From DATAPD01 sp036265385 (GTDB lineage: Bacteria; Acidobacteriota; Terriglobia; Terriglobales; Acidobacteriaceae), in assembly GCA_036265385.1 (NCBI GenBank), contig DATAPD010000049.1, positions 1 to 39,478 of the forward strand: a stretch of DNA of 39,478 bases. Reading direction: 5' to 3'. Within the stretch, counting starts at the first letter, position 1. Each line of letters begins with the position of its first letter. A program made the position numbers and the translations under genes. Shown here in pieces: positions 8,009 through 15,204 of the stretch. Below the pieces are notes generated by a model, which saw only the letters and a list, made by a program, of their open reading frames with translations, searched no databases and had not been told where the DNA came from.

Positions 8009-9475
8009 CTACGCGGCAAGGAACAGTGTGTTGCCACGTCGATTTACCAACAGCAGGGAATCCTTGCCTCCCTTTTTCATCGCCTGCTCAAATTCGGAAA
8101 CGTTTTTTACAGGCTGATGGTTCACTTCTTGAATGACATCCCCTCGACGCAGACCGGTCTCCGCAACTGGGCTCGAGGGACTAACGTCAGTCACAACTAC
8201 GCCCTTTGATTCTGACGGCAAGCCGAGTTCCTTTGCCGTCTGGGAATCCAGGTTCTCTACTTGCACACCCTCAAGAGCGCCCCCTGATTTTGCGTCGTGG
8301 TTACTCGCCTCTTCCTGCGGAGTCGGCAATTCGCCCAATTTCACGGCCACATCCTTTTGGCTGCCGTCGCGTTGAACCTTCAGATTGACAGTCGTGTCTG
8401 GTGACGTCATTGAGATCGTCATCCGAAGCTCGTTACTGCCAGTTATCGGCTTACCATTAAGTTCAAGGATGATGTCTCCACGTTTCAAGCCGGCCTTTGC
8501 CGCAGGACTATCTGCGCTGACATCTCCGACCAATGCGCCCTTCGTTTCACTTGCGCCAAACTGTTTGGCAAGTGCTGGAGTGACATCTTGCGGAATGATT
8601 CCCATATATGCCCGCGTGACTTTGCCATGTTGGAGGATTTGGTCCATTACATTTCTGGCGAGGTTTACCGGTACGGCGAATCCAATCCCCTCGTTACCGC
8701 CCGAACCATGAGAAAGAATCGCGGTGTTGATACCCACCAATTCGCCGCGGTCGTTGACCAGCGCTCCTCCGGAATTGCCAGGATTGATTGGCGCATCCGT
8801 CTGGATGAAATCTTCGTAATCCTCAATTCCAAGATTTGTGCGGCCTGTGGCACTGACGATGCCCATCGTGACGGATTGTCCAACGCCGAATGGGTTACCA
8901 ACCGCAAGCGCGTAATCTCCAACTTGCACTTTTGAAGAATCGCCGATTGTCACTGATGGAAAGTTCGTTCCATCAATCTTCAGGACGGCAACATCAGTTT
9001 TCGGATCGGTTCCAACGACATTAGCTTTGAACTCTCGTTTGTCCGCTAACATCACCTTAACGTTAGTTGCTCCGTCGACCACGTGATTATTGGTGAGAAT
9101 GTAGCCTTCCGGCGCGACGATGACTCCCGACCCTAGGCTCTGTTCCCGCCGCTCTCGCGGAATATTGAATCGCCGCTCACCCTCACCTCCGAAGAACTGC
9201 TGAAAGAACGGATCCATCGGCCCCGCATACTGATTTGGTGTGCGAACAACTTTGGACGAAGAAATATTTACGACCGCCGGCGCCACGGATTTCACTACCG
9301 GAGCAAATCCATTCCTGCTTGGCCCCAAATTCGGGTCGGCTACTTTGAGTGATGCCGGAACATTTCCGGCAAAAAGCTTTTGATTCGCGCGAGCTACGCT
9401 TAGCCCGGTAATTCCCAGCGCGAGTACAAGACCCAGAATCGCAAGCCTGGATCTGTCCCAAATTGATTGATTCAT
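8009..9475 (-). CDS. htrA: Periplasmic serine protease/chaperone, DegP/HtrA family
   Basis: A 488-residue Do-type protease that degrades misfolded envelope proteins. The ATG at 9475 is chosen because GGAGG lies 6 bases upstream; a longer in-frame start at 9502 has no such site. An uncleaved or cleaved signal anchor (residues 9-28) precedes a trypsin-like domain with the full triad: H131 in ILTNNHVVDGA, D161 in KTDVAVLKID and S235 in PGNSGGALVN. Two PDZ domains follow (about 275-365 and 385-480; GLKRGDIILELNGKPI and GLRRGDVIQEVNHQPV). A flexible Pro/Arg-rich LA-type loop lies near residues 80-112. A two-component pair sits just upstream in the same orientation. A 12-base palindrome (9538-9549) and a leader hairpin (9496-9509) lie in the 5' region. 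Confidence 0.95.
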   Translation of the reverse strand: MNQSIWDRSRLAILGLVLALGITGLSVARANQKLFAGNVPASLKVADPNLGPSRNGFAPVVKSVAPAVVNISSSKVVRTPNQYAGPMDPFFQQFFGGEGERRFNIPRERREQSLGSGVIVAPEGYILTNNHVVDGATNVKVMLADKREFKANVVGTDPKTDVAVLKIDGTNFPSVTIGDSSKVQVGDYALAVGNPFGVGQSVTMGIVSATGRTNLGIEDYEDFIQTDAPINPGNSGGALVNDRGELVGINTAILSHGSGGNEGIGFAVPVNLARNVMDQILQHGKVTRAYMGIIPQDVTPALAKQFGASETKGALVGDVSADSPAAKAGLKRGDIILELNGKPITGSNELRMTISMTSPDTTVNLKVQRDGSQKDVAVKLGELPTPQEEASNHDAKSGGALEGVQVENLDSQTAKELGLPSESKGVVVTDVSPSSPVAETGLRRGDVIQEVNHQPVKNVSEFEQAMKKGGKDSLLLVNRRGNTLFLAA

Positions 9476-9495
9476 CCAATTCCTCCCTGCGTTTA

Positions 9496-9509
9496 CCGGC
9501 ATTTGCCGG
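9496..9509 (-). promoter_or_regulatory. Hairpin in the htrA leader just upstream of the ribosome site
   Basis: CCGGC, loop attt, GCCGG is a perfect 5-bp, GC-rich hairpin ending about 10 bases before the GGAGG of htrA. It could affect ribosome access or mRNA stability; that role is inference from position only. Confidence 0.35.
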
Positions 9510-9537
9510 CTCTCCCCAAATTGGACGCACGCAGACT

Positions 9538-9549
9538 AGGCACGTGCCT
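9538..9549. promoter_or_regulatory. 12-base perfect palindrome upstream of htrA (candidate operator)
   Basis: AGGCACGTGCCT reads identically on both strands and is centred 68.5 bases upstream of the htrA start codon. The same GCACGTGC core recurs upstream of the DUF481 gene at nearly the same distance. The binding protein is unknown. Confidence 0.45.
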
Positions 9550-9605
9550 TCCCGGTTGGTTGGTATTTCTTGTCCCGATGATGGGGTAGAGGAGAAAAGG
9601 TGAGG

Positions 9606-10256
9606 CTAGCTGATGATGCCTTTACGAACGGCGTACAAGATCAACTCAGGAACACTGCGCAGATTCAATTTTTGCATCAAGTTTGCGCGATGTGTTTCCA
9701 CGGTATAAACACTGAGATTCAGAAGATTCGCCACATCCTTATTGGATTTACCCTCAGCGACGAGTTGCAAAATCTCTCGTTCACGAGGGGTGAGCAAATC
9801 AAAAGAATCTTCCACTCCGCTGCGCTGCAACTTGCGGACGTAGTCTTCCAGCAAGACCTTGCTCACGGCAGGACTGAAATACGATTTCCCCTCTGAGACC
9901 GCCTGAACTGCACGAACGAGATCGGACTCCGCGGAATCTTTCAGTAGATAGGCACGCGCTCCCGCTTTGAGAGCGCGTAACACGTATGCCTCATCAGAAT
10001 GCATGCTCAGCATAACCACAGATGCTGTAGGTGAAGTCTGTGTGATCTGCGCACACGCCTCAATTCCGTTCAGGTTGGGCATCCCAATATCAAGCACCAC
10101 GACGTCAGGTTTCAACGAAGACGCTTTCTCTACCGCTTGTCGTCCGTCGTCAGCTTCGCCAACCACCGTGAGAGTAGGTTGTTGCTCGAGCAGGAGACGT
10201 AAGCCGCCTCGCATTAGCTTGTGGTCATCCGCGAGCAGTATTCGCAATTTCCGCAT
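9606..10256 (-). CDS. NarL/FixJ-family response regulator (upstream of htrA)
   Basis: A 216-residue regulator with a receiver domain (ILLADDHKLMRGGL, phospho-aspartate D56 in VVVLDIGMPNLNG, switch lysine in ARAYLLKDSAESD) and a LuxR-type helix-turn-helix (LTPREREILQLVAEGKSNKDVANLLNLS, then YTVETHRANLMQKLNLRS). The ATG at about 10256 starts exactly at the conserved MRKLRILLADDH; a longer TTG-started reading from 10328 would add 24 non-conserved residues. The start lies inside the kinase gene (32-base overlap), so the two are coupled. htrA follows after 130 bases on the same strand, so htrA is a plausible target, although this is inferred from position only. Confidence 0.93.
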   Translation of the reverse strand: MRKLRILLADDHKLMRGGLRLLLEQQPTLTVVGEADDGRQAVEKASSLKPDVVVLDIGMPNLNGIEACAQITQTSPTASVVMLSMHSDEAYVLRALKAGARAYLLKDSAESDLVRAVQAVSEGKSYFSPAVSKVLLEDYVRKLQRSGVEDSFDLLTPREREILQLVAEGKSNKDVANLLNLSVYTVETHRANLMQKLNLRSVPELILYAVRKGIIS

Positions 10257-11607
10257 GTTCTTGGGTATACGGCACTGATGTCGGTAATTGGACACGGACT
10301 TTTGTCCCTTGTCCCAGCTTGGACTCAATCAGGAGGGTGCCCCCTAGGCGCCTCACTCTTTCCTCCATTCCTAATAAACCCATACCACGCACTCGCTCTG
10401 CATCGAAACCACTTCCATCATCTGAGATAGACACTTCGATCAGCCGCTGACTTCGTCTCAATTCCACGCGTGCGTGGTGTGCTGAGGCATGGCGGGCCGC
10501 GTTGTTCAAGGCTTCCTGCACGACCCGGTAAATACAGATCTTGTAATCATCCGGCAGATCGTCCGGAATGTCACTTGCCTGTACATCCACCTCTAATTGG
10601 CTTCTGCGTGAAATTTCTCGTCCTTGCCATTCGACTGCCGGAACTAAGCCAAGGTCATCCAGCATCGACGGACGCAGTAGTAGGGACATGTTCCGAACTG
10701 TTGCGACTGTCTTCTCCGCGACACTCCGCATGTGATCCAATTCGTCTTGCAAGTTCTCATTCTGCGAAAGCCGGCTCTTCAGCCTCGAAACATCCATCAG
10801 CAGGGCGCCGAGCGATTGTCCGACTTCGTCATGAAGTTCACGAGATAAAGCTCGGCGTTCCGCTTCCTGCGCGTCTACCAAGCGAGCGGAGAGCCGTTCG
10901 AGGTCCTGCTGGCTTTTTGCGATTTCTTCGTATCGGCGTCTTGCCTGTCGTTCTAACCGCAAAATGTAAATGCCGCACATAAGTGATAGGAGTAAACCGG
11001 CTGCCAAGCCTAATAGGAGCATCCATGTAACACGCATTCGCAAATGCCCAAACTTGGCAAACAGCTGCGAGTCTGTCTGTTCCTGTTTTTGACGATTCAG
11101 TGCTGCCACTTGCTGAGTTGCATTGAGAAGCTGCAATCGACCCGGAATAAGATCCCGGTTCACCGCATTTCGACCCTGGCGCTGGCGATCCTGAGGCGGC
11201 ATGGCGAGCACCGAGCGAAACATCTTTTCCTGATCTCGGAGTTGCGACTTCATCTCCGCTAACAGGCTTAGCTCCATCGGATCCCCACTGTCGGGGTATT
11301 GAACGAGCGCAGCATTCGCGTCGCGAAATAGTTGATCAACTTGAGTTTCGAAGGTTGGGGCTGTCGCAACCGGTGGATTATCCAATAAATATTGTTCTAC
11401 CTGATCGGTATACGAGTGAACCACGAGGTTCACGGTGTTCAGGGCCTGATTTTTTTTCAGGTACTCGCGTCGAGCTTCCTCTTCGGCACGGTGCAATTCC
11501 CCCAGTGTACGAAGCGCCGTGAAGCCAGCGATCAGCATGATGGCTAGTAAGCCGCCGAAGCCAGCGATGAGTAGAACTCGGAGCAATCTGGTGGAGTGAT
11601 CCTTCAT
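10225..11607 (-). CDS. Sensor histidine kinase, NarL-type (HisKA_3), with helical periplasmic domain
   Basis: A 460-residue kinase. The first membrane helix (about residues 9-30) and a second one (about 194-216) flank a roughly 160-residue, mostly helical, charged periplasmic domain (REYLKKNQALNTVNLVVHSYTDQVEQYLL) of the type that senses through a four-helix bundle. A coiled-coil linker (YEEIAKSQQDLERLSARLVDAQEAERR) leads to the phospho-acceptor in LSRELHDEVGQSLG (H259). HATPase_c motifs follow: RVVQEALNNAARHASA, DDGSGF and GMGLLGMEERVRRLGG. The ATG at 11607 has a GGTGG about 4 bases upstream; an in-frame ATG at 11649 would add 14 residues and has no clear ribosome site. The response regulator overlaps the 3' end. 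Confidence 0.9.
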   Translation of the reverse strand: MKDHSTRLLRVLLIAGFGGLLAIMLIAGFTALRTLGELHRAEEEARREYLKKNQALNTVNLVVHSYTDQVEQYLLDNPPVATAPTFETQVDQLFRDANAALVQYPDSGDPMELSLLAEMKSQLRDQEKMFRSVLAMPPQDRQRQGRNAVNRDLIPGRLQLLNATQQVAALNRQKQEQTDSQLFAKFGHLRMRVTWMLLLGLAAGLLLSLMCGIYILRLERQARRRYEEIAKSQQDLERLSARLVDAQEAERRALSRELHDEVGQSLGALLMDVSRLKSRLSQNENLQDELDHMRSVAEKTVATVRNMSLLLRPSMLDDLGLVPAVEWQGREISRRSQLEVDVQASDIPDDLPDDYKICIYRVVQEALNNAARHASAHHARVELRRSQRLIEVSISDDGSGFDAERVRGMGLLGMEERVRRLGGTLLIESKLGQGTKVRVQLPTSVPYTQEHAEIANTARG

Positions 11608-11707
11608 CTCACCACCTAAACCGTCTCGAACTTCAGATACCGCATCCATGGCACTGAATAGGATAGAGCACCTCTCTAACTTCTGTTTAGTCTTGGATAC
11701 AAAAACA

Positions 11708-11733
11708 AAGGCCGAAGGACTTTGCCTCCGGCC
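11708..11733 (-). terminator. Rho-independent terminator of the SYLF gene
   Basis: On the minus strand AGGCCGGAGG, loop caaagt, CCTTCGGCCT is followed by TTTGTTTTTG. It lies about 30 bases past the SYLF stop codon and before the kinase gene start, so it separates those two transcripts. Confidence 0.8.
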
Positions 11734-11761
11734 TCGCCGTGCGATCTGCGTACGTCTCTGT

Positions 11762-12454
11762 TTATGCTGCCTTCTTGGCCTGTTCCTCAGTAAAGCCTAC
11801 TGCCTTCAGAAAGGGCACAGCTTCCGGTGGCGTCGCCAGCTTGCCTGTCAGTGCTGCACGATAGCTGTCATCTTTCTTCCCGTACACCGCTACCGTGGAA
11901 TCCTTATCCTGTTCGATCCATGATCCTTCCAAGGAGATGCCTGCGAACAGTCCCTTTGAGCGGGAGTACGTCAGGATTTCCGTATCCAGCTTCCAATCTG
12001 TACCTGCTGACGCGTGTCGGCCAACTGGTCCCGCCGATGCTGAAGCCTGTGCACCAATCTGGAACTTGCTGGAGAGTAGGTCCTGCATTCCCTTGTCATT
12101 CATGATCATCATCACAAGATCAACGCCTTCTACCCCAATTTGCAGTCCCCAGCTGCCACCCGAAACCGTAAAGAACGCCGGCGCGCTCCAGCCTTTCGCT
12201 GTACGGCATGTCGCCACGCCTTTCCCGTGTTTGGCACCAAACACAAACCCACCCTTGATCATCTTAGGAACTACCGCAATGCACTTTGCCCCTTGAATCA
12301 CTTCCGAGGGAATACCCTTGTCCGGCGTTCCCATAATCTCGTGCAATACGTCGCCTGCCTTCTGCAGTCGCTCCGTCGCATCTTCTTTATCAGATCCAGC
12401 CCACAGGTAACATGAGCTGGCCAGAACAAGAACAAGAACTCCTACTTTTTTCAC
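11762..12454 (-). CDS. Secreted SYLF-domain (Ysc84/DUF500) lipid-binding protein
   Basis: A 230-residue protein with a clean signal peptide (residues 1-19, ending WAG) and one SYLF domain filling the rest. Family phrases are visible: IPSEVIQGAKCIAVVPKMIKGGFVFGAKHGKGVATCR, GWSAPAFFTVSGGSWGLQIGVEGVDLVMMIMN, and SAGPVGRHASAGTDWKLDTEILTYSRSKGLFAGISLEGSWIEQD. Eukaryotic SYLF domains bind phosphoinositides. The bacterial secreted forms are usually annotated as lipid-binding, with no settled role. The start is a GTG behind GGAGGAGG, one of the strongest ribosome sites in the window. It has its own terminator and is probably monocistronic. Confidence 0.9.
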   Translation of the reverse strand: MKKVGVLVLVLASSCYLWAGSDKEDATERLQKAGDVLHEIMGTPDKGIPSEVIQGAKCIAVVPKMIKGGFVFGAKHGKGVATCRTAKGWSAPAFFTVSGGSWGLQIGVEGVDLVMMIMNDKGMQDLLSSKFQIGAQASASAGPVGRHASAGTDWKLDTEILTYSRSKGLFAGISLEGSWIEQDKDSTVAVYGKKDDSYRAALTGKLATPPEAVPFLKAVGFTEEQAKKAA

Positions 12455-12548
12455 TTGACCTCCTCCGTTGGGTAAGGATGACTATACGACCGGAGATGAG
12501 ATGTGCAGGAAGGTCGAACGGTTTTACTCTTAGTGAATTTCCTTGCAG

Positions 12549-13289
12549 TTAAATTCCGGCAGCGCGGCCGCGGTACGAAGTTCGCACAAGGTGTTCGTTT
12601 TCACGTACCCAAGCCGCAAGGGTTGTTCGGGCTCCATTTGAAACATTCACAAAGCGCAGGCCGAACTGATTTTTGGCGTCTCTCCACACGACTTCGCCAG
12701 TGGCTGTGATGAGACTTGTAGTCTGTGGGAGTTGGCACTCCAGGGTCAGCAAACCGGTCGGCTGCAATGGATGCACACAGCGGATCGCCGCTCCACCTTC
12801 ACTGATGTCAACGAGCGTGACCTCGATGGTTCCTGTGTTGTTGCCCCGGATGGAAGCTGACACCTCTACTGGCACTCGCACCGAGCTGGATCGACGTTCG
12901 CGGGCCATCAGGTTTTTGATCGCGCGCAAACCGTGTGTCACCCGATCGACCGATATGGGCTTGTAGAGCACAATATGTGCTCCGATCGGTGGTGCACCAA
13001 CCGTCTTGATTTTGCTGATTGCAATTCCCAGAGCTCTTCGTGAAGGGCCTTCATCCTTCAGTTTCTCCAGCAAGGCGAGACCTGATGGACCGTCGTCAGC
13101 GTCGACAATGAGTGCATCAATCGACCGTTTTTCCAACACTTTCGCGGCCACGGTGGCATCAGTGTGGTGTTCCGCATCGATTGCCAGATCGCGCAGCACT
13201 CGGCTTAATACCTGCACGGCATTGTTGTCGCTGCTGATCAAGATGGCTTTGTAACGCACGTTACTTCGGATGGTAACGCGCTCCCCCAC
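12549..13289 (-). CDS. Receiver-like plus PilZ domain protein
   Basis: A 246-residue protein. Residues 12-120 look like a receiver fold (YKAILISSDNNAVQVLSRVLRDL, DALIVDADDGPSGLALLEKL, then IVLYKPISVDRV with the switch lysine), although the expected acidic pair after the first strand is SSD rather than DD. Residues 131-235 are a PilZ domain (RERRSSSVRVPVEVSA, then LVDISEGGAAIRC and GEVVWRDAKNQFGLRFV). The R-to-D/NxSxxG pattern of c-di-GMP-binding PilZ domains is only partly visible: RRSSSVR and DISEGG. The start is a GTG with no good ribosome site; an in-frame GTG at 13259 (VRYKAILISS) may be the true start. It is divergent from the Flp pilin gene. Confidence 0.8.
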   Translation of the reverse strand: MGERVTIRSNVRYKAILISSDNNAVQVLSRVLRDLAIDAEHHTDATVAAKVLEKRSIDALIVDADDGPSGLALLEKLKDEGPSRRALGIAISKIKTVGAPPIGAHIVLYKPISVDRVTHGLRAIKNLMARERRSSSVRVPVEVSASIRGNNTGTIEVTLVDISEGGAAIRCVHPLQPTGLLTLECQLPQTTSLITATGEVVWRDAKNQFGLRFVNVSNGARTTLAAWVRENEHLVRTSYRGRAAGI

Positions 13290-13502
13290 CTTTGCAAGTT
13301 ACCGCTGGGTGACTACGGTATACACACTGGTCATCTATCTACCACTAAGGTATTCCCCACGAAGGGGCCATTGTCTCGCAGCGCTTCTGGCCTGAAACTA
13401 TCCTGTCATCGATCTGGCCACCGTTTCTTCGACATCTCCTCCCCTCGAGTGTCCTGGCCGTTTCGACGCCTCCCCGAAACGAAGTTTTGTACGGAGACTG
13501 CA

Positions 13503-13667
13503 ATGATTCAGTGGCTTGGGCAATTCTGGGCTGATCAAGAGGGCCAAGATGTGGCGGAATATGGGGTTATGCTTGCGGTAGTCCTGGTTATCGTGATGGG
13601 GACGATCCGCCTTATTGGTCAGAATGCGGGCAATATCTTTTCCCAAGTTGGCAGTTCCATTCATTAG
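13503..13667 (+). CDS. Flp-type (type IVb) pilin
   Basis: A 54-residue prepilin. GGAG at 13493-13496 sits six bases before the ATG at 13503, so longer upstream readings in this frame are not needed. The short leader ends in DQEG at residues 11-14. The mature N-terminus QDVAEYG has glutamate at +5 and tyrosine at +6, as prepilin peptidases of Tad systems require. It is followed by the hydrophobic assembly helix VMLAVVLVIVMGTIRLIG. Flp subunits polymerise into thin adhesive fibres. No tadA, cpaB, rcpA or prepilin peptidase gene is nearby, so the assembly machinery must lie elsewhere, or this is an orphan paralogue. Confidence 0.85.
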   Translation: MIQWLGQFWADQEGQDVAEYGVMLAVVLVIVMGTIRLIGQNAGNIFSQVGSSIH

Positions 13668-13803
13668 GACGTAGCCCGCGAGGCCGCAGCGAAGGCACTC
13701 GCAAAAGTCGCAAGCCTCTCGTTACTTGTTCCGGGTTCCATGGCGAAGGACAATCTCTGGCAACTGGGGAATGGTGTTTTCTTCAGGCATTCGGGGTTTG
13801 CCA

Positions 13804-14262
13804 ATGAGAACGACTGCTTTTATTTCGCTGTGCTTCGCTCTAACTATCCTCTGCGCGCTTCCCTCTATTAGCGGCACCAAACCAACAAACGATTCGGATG
13901 AAAAGATGATTCTTGCGCTGGAAAGCGCGTGGAACCAGGCCGAACTGCATCACGACGCAAAAGCTGCAGGCGCCCTGATGTCAGACAACTTTGTGAGCGT
14001 GGATCACACAGGCGCCGTTTCCAATCGCGCACAGTACCTTTCAGGGATCAAAGACAAATCTTTCAACCCCGAGCAGATTTCAAACTATGACACGCGCGTC
14101 TTCGTTTACGGGTCGACTGCGATAGTCACCAGCGGTTACAAAACGCGCGGTAAAGATGGTGGCAAGGCATTCATCCACAATGGCCGGTTTACTGACACCT
14201 GGGTCAATTTGGGTGATCGCTGGGTGTGCGTTGCAAGCCACGAAACCTGGATCAGCAAATAG
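13804..14262 (+). CDS. Secreted SnoaL/DUF4440-like (NTF2 fold) protein
   Basis: A 152-residue protein with a signal peptide (FISLCFALTILCALPSISG, residues 5-23). The rest looks like one DUF4440-type NTF2 domain: EKMILALESAWNQAELHHDAKAAGALMSDNFVSVDHTGAVSNRAQYLSGI, then VFVYGSTAIVTSGYKTRGKDG and FTDTWVNLGDRWVCVASHETW. Such domains are small ligand-binding or enzymatic barrels; many are simply annotated as nuclear-transport-factor-2-like, and no catalytic residue can be named. The ATG at 13804 is chosen over an in-frame ATG at 13726 because it begins the signal peptide directly. It has only a weak GGGG upstream. Confidence 0.8.
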   Translation: MRTTAFISLCFALTILCALPSISGTKPTNDSDEKMILALESAWNQAELHHDAKAAGALMSDNFVSVDHTGAVSNRAQYLSGIKDKSFNPEQISNYDTRVFVYGSTAIVTSGYKTRGKDGGKAFIHNGRFTDTWVNLGDRWVCVASHETWISK

Positions 14263-14433
14263 CTTCAGTTTCTGTTTTCGAACACTCCGTCGGTCGTGTC
14301 TCGTTTGACACATCGTCTTACCCCGGACACGAACCGTCTTCTTAGCATTCCTTGTAAATAACTGAAACTACGTATCGTTGCATTTGGTGTGCTCTGTGCC
14401 ACTCAACTGGCGAATGCCAATGAGGTGGCAACA

Positions 14434-15000
14434 GTGAAACCGATCTCAACCAGCCAGAAGAGCACAAAGACAGCAGTATTGCTTGTCCTCGTAATTGTGG
14501 CTTTAACGCTTGAGTCGGCCGCCCAGAACAGCCATCGCCAAGTTATCGTTTCCATTCCTCATCACAAGCTGGCCGTTTTACAGAATGGCTCGATTCTCCG
14601 CAAATTTGATATCGCGGTCGGCTCCTCCGTCAGCCCTTCCCCTACTGGACAATTCGTCATCGTCAATCGGCTGAGCAATCCGACCTACTACCACCCGGGT
14701 GTGGTGATCCCGCCGGGGCCGGATAACCCAATCGGCACCCGTTGGATTGGTCTCAATCGCAAAGGTTTCGGCATCCATGGAACCAACGCGCCGTCTTCGG
14801 TCGGGAAGTCGGCCTCACACGGATGCATTCGTCTCCGCAATCGTGATGTCGAGAAACTTTTCGCGCTCTTGAGCGTTGGCGACACGGTTCAAATCCGCGC
14901 CGAACGTGATGCCCAGACAGCACAGATTTTTGGTTCCGAATCGAGCAATACGGTGCTCGCACAGGCGACTCAATCGATGTCCGCCGCCGGCGCGCAATAG
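14434..15000 (+). CDS. L,D-transpeptidase (YkuD/ErfK family)
   Basis: A 188-residue enzyme that makes 3-3 cross-links in peptidoglycan or attaches proteins to it. A membrane signal (VLLVLVIVALTLESAAQ, residues 15-31) precedes a YkuD domain (about 35-170): QVIVSIPHHKLAVLQNGSILRKFDIAVGSS, then the substrate-loop PTGQFVIVNRLSNPTYYHPG. The catalytic signature is intact: H115 in GIHGT, and H129/C131 in SASHGCIRLRN. The GTG at 14434 has GAGGTG six bases upstream (14422-14427); an in-frame GTG at 14389 lacks a site. Two genes for a mini membrane protein and an SPFH protein follow after 25 and 26 bases, so the three form an operon. Confidence 0.92.
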   Translation: MKPISTSQKSTKTAVLLVLVIVALTLESAAQNSHRQVIVSIPHHKLAVLQNGSILRKFDIAVGSSVSPSPTGQFVIVNRLSNPTYYHPGVVIPPGPDNPIGTRWIGLNRKGFGIHGTNAPSSVGKSASHGCIRLRNRDVEKLFALLSVGDTVQIRAERDAQTAQIFGSESSNTVLAQATQSMSAAGAQ

Positions 15001-15025
15001 CAGGTCAACGAAAAGGAGTACGTCC

Positions 15026-15178
15026 ATGCAACTCGTCATTACAGTCATTGCAGCGGCTGCAGGTCTGGTTTTCTCCGTGGCCGTCGCACTCTTCGTGGAA
15101 GAACTGATTTTCGGGAAAGTCTTCCGCTTGTTCTTTACACCTCAACCCCAAGTGGTGAAGTCGGAATTCAGACGATAA
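15026..15178 (+). CDS. Small one-span membrane protein (50 residues), unknown
   Basis: A 50-residue protein that I do not recognise. It opens with a hydrophobic helix (LVITVIAAAAGLVFSVAVALFV, residues 3-24), then EELIFGKVFRLFF and a short basic tail ending FRR. The reading is well supported: AAGGAG at 15013-15018 lies seven bases before the ATG, and the gene fills the gap between the L,D-transpeptidase and SPFH genes. The 12-base context of its ribosome site (ACGAAAAGGAGT) is repeated exactly before the SPFH gene. Position suggests a small partner of the SPFH protein in the inner membrane; that is inference. Confidence 0.75.
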   Translation: MQLVITVIAAAAGLVFSVAVALFVEELIFGKVFRLFFTPQPQVVKSEFRR

Positions 15179-15204
15179 AGCGCCCGACGAAAAGGAGTTT
15201 TTTT

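Noticed and set aside
8133..8935. Plus-strand frames opposite htrA
   Set aside because: They mirror the PDZ and protease coding frames and have no motifs of their own.
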